This document shows positions 56,776 to 64,000 of a stretch of 64,000 nt of DNA, in pieces. The DNA is taken from contig JAKSXM010000007.1 in assembly GCA_022575985.1 (NCBI GenBank), forward strand, positions 4,280,501 through 4,344,500, in the 5' to 3' direction. The notes below the pieces were generated by a model. The model had not been told where the DNA came from and ran no database searches. It saw only the letters and a program-made list of their open reading frames with translations. Within the stretch, counting starts at the first letter, position 1, and each line of letters opens with the position of its first letter. This DNA comes from Anagrus nilaparvatae (Eukaryota; Arthropoda; Insecta; Hymenoptera; Mymaridae). A program made the position numbers and the translations under genes.

Positions 56776-57293
56776 TGAATTAAAAAATTGGCCAATTATG
56801 AGTCTGCCATTATGAATTTCGAAATTTTAGTTCCAGATTCAGTTTTAGGACACCCAAAAACCCTCGGGTACACTCTTTAAATCTTTTGTTTCTATTTTTA
56901 AAAATTTGCAAATTTTTTTTTGAAAATTGGCAAATGTAGAGTCCACCATTTTGAATTTCGAAATTTGAGTTTTAGATTCGGTTTTAAAACGCCCAAAAAG
57001 CCTCAGGTACACTCTTTTAAACTTTTTTTTCTATTTTTAAAAATTTGCCAATTTTTTTCGAAAATTGACCAATTTTGAGTCTTCTATTTTGAATTTCGAA
57101 ATTTGAGTTCCAGATTCAGTTTTAGCAACCCCGGAAACCCCAGAGTACTTTTTTTAAAACTTTTGTTTCTATTTTTAAAAATATCGAAAATTGGCCAATG
57201 TTGAGTCTGCCAATTGGAATTTCGAAATTTGAGTTTCAGATTCGGTTTTAGCACACCCTAAAACCCTCAGATTCACTCTTTAAACCTCTTATT

Positions 57294-57324
<31 letters not shown>

Positions 57325-57934
57325 GTAGAAGTACGCAGAAGTACCAAAAGTTCACTGTACTTCTGAGCTGCTAAAAATATTTTTTTCTTTTTTAATTTTT
57401 CTCTTAATGTCTGATTTAATTCTTAAATTGACATTTTTACAGGAAATTTTAAAAAATATTAATTGTTTCTTACAAATTAGAATTTTATAAAATTTGGACT
57501 AATTACATGGATTTTATATTTTTTTAGGTCCAAATTTGATTATATATTCTAGTTTGTAATTGATTTATCAAATAATTTTGAATTATGCAAACAGGGTGTA
57601 TTCATTGGTCATGATTCTTATTCGTACAAACATCCAGAACTTGGTAATATACCATATTGATGAATTCACAATAAACTTTTATGTTTATATAAGTTAGACC
57701 CTCTTTACTAGCTGATTCTAAATGAATATTCAATTTGGTATTCACCAATAAAGAAGTAAAAAAAACAGTAATCACTTGTACAGTTTTTTTGGGAACTCAT
57801 CGTAGTGGCTCTTTCTAAAATCCTGGATGTTTTTATGTGTAAGAATCAAAAGCAATGCATTAAGCCAGCTTAAATAAATGAAATCTACTTGATAAAGTAG
57901 ATTTATATTAGAATTCTATAAGATTTGGACCCAA
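56776..57934. repeat. Extra nested copy of arm repeats in the right arm
   Basis: 56,790-57,280 repeats the ~130-bp units, followed by a long poly-T run at 57,300-57,323 and then the ~480-bp subrepeat (to about 57,934), all in right-arm orientation. There is no counterpart in the left arm, so the right arm was extended by an internal duplication. Confidence 0.75.
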
Positions 57935-58935
57935 ACCTGTAGGTAGGTTATTATAGGTTTAACGTCTAACGTATAGGTAGGTTAAAATAGGTTCAACGAT
58001 TATCCTGTAGGTAGGTTATTTTAGGTGTAAGATCTAACGTGTGGGTAGGTTATTGTAGGTTTAACGTCTAACGTGTAGGTAGGTTATTGTAGGTTTAAAG
58101 TCTAACGTGTAGGTAGGTTATAGTAGGTTTAACGTCTAACGTTTAGGTAGGTTATAGTAGGTTTAACGTCTAACGTATAGGTAGGTTAAAATAGGTTCAA
58201 CGATTATCCTGTAGGTAGGTTATTATAGGTTTAACGTCTAACGTATAGGTAGGTTAAAATAGGGTCAACGATTATCCTGTAGGTAGGTTATTGTAGGTGT
58301 AAGATCTAACGTGTGGGTAGGTTATTGTAGGTTTAACGTCTAACGTGTTGGTAGGTTATTGTAGGTTTAAAGTCTAACGTGTAGGTAGGTTATAGTAGGT
58401 TTAACGTCTAACGTTTAGGTAGGTTATAGTAGGTTTAACGTCTAACGTATAGGTAGGTTAAAATAGGTTCAACGATTATCCTGTAGGTAGGTTATTATAG
58501 GTTTAACGTCTAACGTATAGGTAGGTTAAAATAGGGTCAACGATTATCCTGTAGGAAGGTTATTTTAGGTGTAAGATCTAACGTGTGGGTAGGTTATTGT
58601 AGGTTTAACGTCTAACGTGTAGTTAGGTTATTATAGGTTTAAAGTCTATCGTGTAGGTAGGTTATAGTAGGTTTAACGTCTAACGTTTAGGTAGGTTATA
58701 GTAGGTTTAACGTCTAACGTATAGGTAGGTTAAAATAGGTTCAACGATTATCCTGTAGGTAGGTTATTATAGGTTTAACGTCTAACGTATAGGTAGGTTA
58801 AAATAGGGTCAACGATTATCCTGTAGGTAGGTTATTTTAGGTGTAAGATCTAACGTGTGGGTAGGTTATTGTAGGTTTAACGTCTAACGTGTAGCTAGGT
58901 TATAGAAGGTTTAACGTCTAACGTGTAGGTAACTT
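57935..58935. repeat. 34-bp satellite array with 272-bp higher-order repeat (right arm)
   Basis: Inverted orientation. The GATC-variant monomer recurs at 58,031, 58,303, 58,575 and 58,847, exactly 272 bp apart, as in the left arm. Higher-order unit order is the mirror of 53,627-54,300. Confidence 0.95.
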
Positions 58936-59199
58936 ATACATGAAATATACTTCGAACTGGAAGCAATGGCTAGAGATAAGCTGTCACTGCAGGCTACGTC
59001 CGTAGCTGTATAACGCCTTTTTTCAAACGCAACCTTAACTGATCAACCAAAAAGAAGATAGCTTAAAGATGATGCTTGAACAGCATTGTTGATTATCAGT
59101 GCATGGTCTAGGTCTGATCTTGTTACAAAAAGATGAGTATACAATCCTGGTTCTTTATGTGCGTAATGCAGTTTATAAATGTTTATGTGTTATAATAAA

Positions 59200-61430
59200 T
59201 TTTTTCAATAATTGGCCAATTATGAGTCTGCCATTATGAAATTCGAAATTTTAGTTCCAGATTCAGTTTTCAAACACCCAAAAACCCTCGGGTACACTCG
59301 TTAAATCTTTTTTTTCTATTTTTAAAAATTTGCAAATTTTTTTTGAAAATTGGCAAATGTAGAGTCCACCATTTTGAATTTCGCAATTTGAATTTCGGAT
59401 TCGGTTTTAAAACACCCAAAAAGCCTCAGGTACACTCTTTAAAACTTTTTTTTCGAAAATTGGCCAATTTTGAATCTGCCATTTTGAATTTCGAAATTTG
59501 AGTTCCAGATTCAGTATTAGCAACCCCTGAAACCCCAGGGTACACTCTTTAAAACTTTTGTTTGTATTTTTAAAAATATCGAAAATTGGCCAATGTTGAG
59601 TCCGCCATTTGGAATTTCGAAATTTGAGTTTCAGATTCGGTTTTAGCACACACTAAAATACTAATTACCTGCTTTTAAAATACTAATTAAATGGATTTTA
59701 TATTCTTTTAGGTCCAATTTTGATAACTATTTTATTTTGTAGTTTATTTATCAAATAAACAGGGTGTATTCATGGCTCATGATTCTTACTCGTACAAACA
59801 TCCAGAACTTGGTAATAAGCCATATCGATGAATTTCTAATAAACTTTTATGTTTATATAAGTTAGACCCTCTTTACAAGCTGATTTTAAATGAATATTCA
59901 ATTTGGTATTCACCAATAAAGAAGTAAAAAAAACAGTAATCACTTGTACAGTTTTTTTGGGAATTCATCGTAGTGGCTCTTTCTAAAATTCTGGATGTTT
60001 TTATGTGTAAGAATCAGAAGCAATGCATTAAGCCTGCTTAAATAAATGAAATCTACTTGATAAAGTAGATTTATATTAGAATTCTATAAAATTTGGACCC
60101 AAACTGAATATCAAATCCAGTAATTGCTTTCCAAGGCTTTTTGAGAACGCATCAATGGAACTGTACTTGTAAAATACTAATTACATGGATTTTATATTTT
60201 TTTAGGTCCAAATTTGATTATATATTCTAGTTTGTAGTTGATTTATCAAATAATTTTGAATTATGCAAACAGGGTGTATTCATTGCTCATGATTCATACT
60301 TGTACAAACATCCAGAACTTGGTAATATACCATATTGATGAATTCACAATAAACTTTTATGTTTATATAAGTTAGACCCTCTTTACTAGCTGATTTTAAA
60401 TGAATATTCAATTTGGTATTCACCAATAAAGAAGTAAAAAAAACAGTAATCACTTGTACAGTTTTTTTGGGAACTCATCGTAGTGGCTCTTTCTAAAATC
60501 CTGGATGTTTTTATGTGTAAGAATCAGAAGCAATGCATTAAGCCAGCTTAAATAAATGAAATCTACTTGATAAAGTAGATTTATATTAGAATTTTATAAA
60601 ATTTGGACCCAAACTGCATATCAAATCCAGTAATTGCTTTCCAAGGCTTTTTGAGAACGCATCAATGGAACTGTACTTGTGAAATACTAAGTACATGGAT
60701 TTTATATTTTTTTAGGTCCAAATTGGATTATATATTTTAGTTTGGATTTGATTTATCAAATAATTTTGAATTATGCAAACAGGGTGTATTCATGGCTCAT
60801 GATTCTTACTCGTACAAACATCCAGAACTTGGTAATATACCATATCGATGAATTCACAATAATTTTTTATGTTTACATAAGCTGACCCTCTTTAAATGCT
60901 GGCTTTAAATTAAAATACAGTTTAGTATTCGCCAATAAGAAGTAGAAAGAACAGTAATCACTTCAACCGGTTTATATTAGGTTATTGGTTTTAATATATA
61001 GCTATTCTAATTTACTTCTGCTAATACGTTACATTTTATTTTAAAAGTTTATTTTTTTTTATTGTGTATTAAATTATTATTAATTTTTATGTTAATTTAA
61101 TAATCCTAAGTTTGTTTTAATTTCAAATTTATATTATTCAAGATTGTTTACTTATAACCTATTATAGGTTATAAACAAATCTTTATTTTTGATAATAATT
61201 TAAAATCAGTAGTTTAATTACTACTTTTGATTAAATTTTATTATTTATCTTATTTAATATATATTACGTATTAAATATATCAATTTACACACTACTTTTG
61301 ATTAAACTTTCACTTTAATTTTTATTAGTGTGTAATTTTTATGTTTTACTTAGTACATTTGTGTAACAATAAGGATTTAATGTTCTTTGATTAAATTCTT
61401 GCTCAAATTTACACAATATGGTTTTGAGTG
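59200..61430. repeat. Outer part of the right arm of the giant foldback
   Basis: ~130-bp repeats (59,200-59,650), then three mirrored ~480-bp subrepeats, then about 60,960-61,430 mirroring 51,605-52,130. The left arm has two ~480-bp subrepeats here, so copy number differs between arms. Confidence 0.8.
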
Positions 61431-61432
61431 TA

Positions 61433-62230
61433 AGTATATTATAGCTCATCATAATGCAATCAATAAAATAAATTATTTCATTTTAAAAAAATTTCTGAAA
61501 CCAAATTTTACGGTTGTATAATATCCCGTATAATCTTACTATGGTATTTAAAATCTGACAATATCAACAAAATTTGTATGTTTTTTATTTACGGACAAAG
61601 GCCGTATAAAATTTTTTTGCGTCAATGACGAGAAAACATGTATGCACGGCGGGAAACACGTATTTTCTGGCCGCTGTCCATAAAGAAAAATTTTAAACAA
61701 TATCTTCACTTTGCGTTGATATGATTTATTTCATTTTAATATTAAACAGTGTTTAGAGAAAATAAAATTATAAATGTACTTACAGTAAAAAAAGAAAATT
61801 AACAAGGCATAATAAATATTTAAAATCTAATGCATTGATGCCATTTAACTTGAAAATTAATCTCCTCTTGTTCTCAAATAAAAAGACTATGCAGTTACTT
61901 GCTTTTTTTCTTAAAAATTGAACTGTTATAAGAGCAAAATTTTTTATAGTCCTCACGCTTGTTTTGCGTTTGGTTAAATGAAACTAAATGTCGCAGTTAA
62001 GTATAATATAAGCATAAATTAAATAAAAAAAATTACTTCTAATACCTTTGGTACGTAGTATTAGTGAAAATACCTGTAATACATGTATATGTTAATAGAA
62101 ATAAATTGTTACGATGCAATTTTAAAAATTTTTGCGGTTTATTAATGCAGTATATCGTATCGACGAAATTTTTAAATCAGAAAACACATTTTTTGCTAAA
62201 TTATTTGCTAGATTTTAAAAGCGTGTATAA
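61433..62230. repeat. IR-block upstream sequence, copy 3, distal part
   Basis: Resumes the paralogy to 44,953-45,560 after the giant foldback: 'ATAATGCAATCAATAAAATA', 'TTTCTGGCCGCTGTC', 'AAATGTCGCAGT'. No gene. The 79-residue frame at 62,064-62,303 is not conserved in the paralogue. Confidence 0.65.
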
Positions 62231-62770
62231 TAACACTGAAAAAAAATCCTGTTGTCGTTATCGGAATTTCGGTTATTGCAGCAGGAATTTTTTTTTCTTC
62301 TAAATGTTTGCAAATGATGTAAAACCTAAAAAATAGTTGAAGAAAAAAAAATTTTTTTGGTTTCAAAATGAGAGCAACACGGTATGGTATGACTTGAAAA
62401 AAAACTTATAAATGGTTTTTGTAAATACAACCAAAATGAATTTATTTATAGCTGAATAACAACCCGGGTTATTCCAAGTCCCCAAATCGAAATTGATCTA
62501 AGTCCCTAAACCTGAATTATTCTAAATCACAAAATTAAAATTATTCTAAGTCCCGTTTGATCCCCTCCCCTTAATTTTCAAGTTTTTGAGGTACCTCCTC
62601 CCTATAAACATGTTCCATGTTAAAATTTTTGGACCAAAAAAAATAATTTTTTTTTTTAAGTAGCATCTACCGTGGTGCTCGCATTTTAAAATAATAGTGA
62701 TAACCCATTTACGTTTCGAGCCATTTGTAATCGTTAAAAAAAAAAAATCTGGCTACCTTTACAGAATTCC
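62231..62770. repeat. Composite of MITE fragments including CATGGAACATGTT family, copy 3
   Basis: The outer parts (TTTGCAAATGATGTAAAACC and TTACGTTTCGAGCCATTTGT) are relatives of the element at 9,386-9,606. Inside is about 62,462-62,619, a right-end-only relative of 3,763-4,091 (ends ACATGTTCCATG). Confidence 0.55.
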
Positions 62771-64000
62771 AGTAGCGGCGACTAGAATTTTTTCGGTAGT
62801 GGCAGATTTTTAGTACTTAAGTACTTTTCTTACTTAGTTTACAAATGAAAAATAGACTACCTTTTTGCTGTCATGTATCCTTGCATTTTTCAAAAAATGA
62901 GCTGTTTTCAAGCGACTTATTTTCGGGAATTAAAGATACAAATTTTCAGTTTACGAAATTTTAAAGTACCTATATTATTATTTTTTTACTACTTATATAT
63001 TAGGCTATAATGTTACATTGTTATAATTGTGTATCAGATTTTGTTTTTGGGCAAATAAAATATCATTTACATTTACATTTACATTTAACTCGGACAAAAA
63101 ACTGAAAAAAAAAAATTGAAGGGAAATCGATATGACCCGTGTTTTCAGGTACTTGAACCTTCAGAAAACCGAAAAAAATCTTGAATAAGAAATCGGCGAC
63201 GATCGGTGCCAAACAGATTTTTCCACTTTTATGTCAAAAACTGCCTTTTTTCGTAACTGAGCTACCCGATTTTCGAAAATTTTTATTTTAGGGGTATTTC
63301 ACAGTATTTTTCGGTATTTTTGTTTAAAACAAGTTAAAACAAGTTCAAAACTAATAGAAACAAGGATTAGCGAAAAATTTCCCACGATACCTCCACCTAG
63401 AATTGAATGATCTTCAATATGAGCCAAGCAGAATTTTGATCCAATTAGCCCAGATCTGGGAACTCAGGATTTTATGACCCAAAAATTTCAAAAATTTAAC
63501 AGGTCGTATTTATTTAATCAAATAAACATTTTCAATTTTTTTTTATATTCTTGTACTAAATACTGAAAAGCATTGATTCTTTCATTAAAAAATTATTATA
63601 AATAAATATATGGTTAAAATATTTTAGTTACAAATATGCTGCGCAAAAAACACCCAGTGGTGGACAGAGCGCCCTTAATAAATCATATGTGATTATAAAT
63701 TAAATAAAATTAAAGACAATAATTGTAATGTTAGTTGATAATGTATAGTATAATATTTTTTTGTGCAACTTTTACAGTTTTTTACAAAATTATATATATA
63801 CTAGGAGGCTCCGCTCCCTGCGCGCTACGCGTGCCAACCCCCGCAGAGTGATTGAAGTATTGCGATAGTATATTTTTATAATCACTTGTAAGGCGTACCA
63901 CAGTGTAGTAAAAAAAAAAAGTGGCCAAAAATCGGCTTCAAAAATCGGTATTAAAATATGCACATAAATGATAAATAAACCTAAAAAAAATGTATTAGTA
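62771..64000. other. Intergenic with repeat fragments, no gene recognised
   Basis: GGCAAATAAAATATCATTTAC followed by iterated CATTTA at about 63,050-63,090 resembles the 3' tail of a non-LTR retrotransposon. About 63,670-63,745 repeats 'AATCATATGTGATTATAAAT' and its continuation from the IR-block flank (18,510 and 34,440). About 63,804-63,855 is a short GC-rich fragment (GGAGGCTCCGCTCCCTGCGC) of repeat type. Confidence 0.45.

Larger units (their letters stand above)
51605..61430. mobile_element. Giant (9.8-kb) foldback element containing satellite arrays
   Basis: The ends CACTCAAAACC... and ...GGTTTTGAGTG are inverted, each flanked by TA (51,603-51,604; 61,431-61,432). The paralogous block lacks the element at this point. 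Left arm, outside in: AT-rich unique DNA (51,605-52,130), two related stretches of about 350-480 bp with AAACATCCAGAATTT-like motifs, ~130-bp repeats (52,900-53,370), a ~235-bp unique segment, and a 34-bp satellite. The right arm mirrors this order but also carries an extra nested copy of the inner parts (56,775-57,930). The palindrome centre is near 56,070-56,155. No transposase frame. It recalls Drosophila FB/Galileo architecture (long inverted arms with internal short tandem repeats) but I see no sequence relationship. Confidence 0.88.

Noticed and set aside
53627..58935. CRISPR-like array of short direct repeats
   Set aside because: There are no unique spacers, monomers are contiguous at 34 bp, and the context is a eukaryotic genome full of introns and insect elements.
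53627..58935. Telomeric repeat (TTAGG-like TAGGTAGGTTA motifs)
   Set aside because: The period is 34 bp with higher-order structure, it is internal and inverted, and it lacks pure TTAGG runs.

Overview
This is an eukaryotic nuclear window, very AT-rich, gene-poor and dominated by transposable elements. The gene types point to an insect: two divergent ionotropic-receptor (IR) chemoreceptor genes, an F-box/leucine-rich protein gene, and a Ty1/copia element primed by an initiator-Met tRNA half molecule as in Drosophila copia. A parasitoid wasp such as a braconid is my best guess from the base composition and the IR/F-box style, but nothing here proves it. No tRNA, rRNA or CRISPR array was seen.

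Layout. 1-950: two candidate coding exons of an unidentified host gene that enters from the left. 950-8900: intergenic DNA with MITEs and a ~155-160-bp tandem array (about 4,710-6,590). 8,990-11,289: F-box/LRR gene, probably two coding exons, with two MITEs in its intron. 12,905-14,595: foldback element flanked by TA. 17,380-25,950: first copy of a chemoreceptor block (CACGC-rich tract, 3' flank, IR gene at 21,724-23,598 on minus, then an N-terminal IR pseudogene). 26,800-31,730: nested MITEs and foldbacks. 32,560-33,340: remnant of the 3' end of another IR block. 33,340-45,800: second IR block with the IR gene at 40,707-42,584 on minus. 45,840-62,230: a further copy of the block's upstream part, split by a young complete copia element (45,908-51,139) and by a 9.8-kb foldback (51,605-61,430). 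61,430-64,000: remaining flank and repeat fragments.

The block duplication supplies paralogous empty sites, so several insertions can be delimited to the base: a 2,718-bp foldback placed exactly between AAA and TTT with no target duplication (34,588-37,305, matching the Spy target rule), a 1,853-bp foldback with TAGG repeats (38,672-40,524), a 1,718-bp foldback with TTAA repeats (19,986-21,703), and the 9.8-kb foldback with TA repeats. Mobile elements with different target rules have therefore all acquired kilobase-scale inverted arms. The 9.8-kb element carries arrays of a 34-bp satellite organised in an exact 8-monomer (272-bp) higher-order repeat in both arms.

The clearly functional content is small: two intronless-looking IR receptors expected in the membranes of chemosensory neurons, one F-box adaptor expected in an SCF ubiquitin ligase, and one apparently intact retrotransposon polyprotein. 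Both IR genes are transcribed towards foldback elements lying directly downstream of their stop codons.
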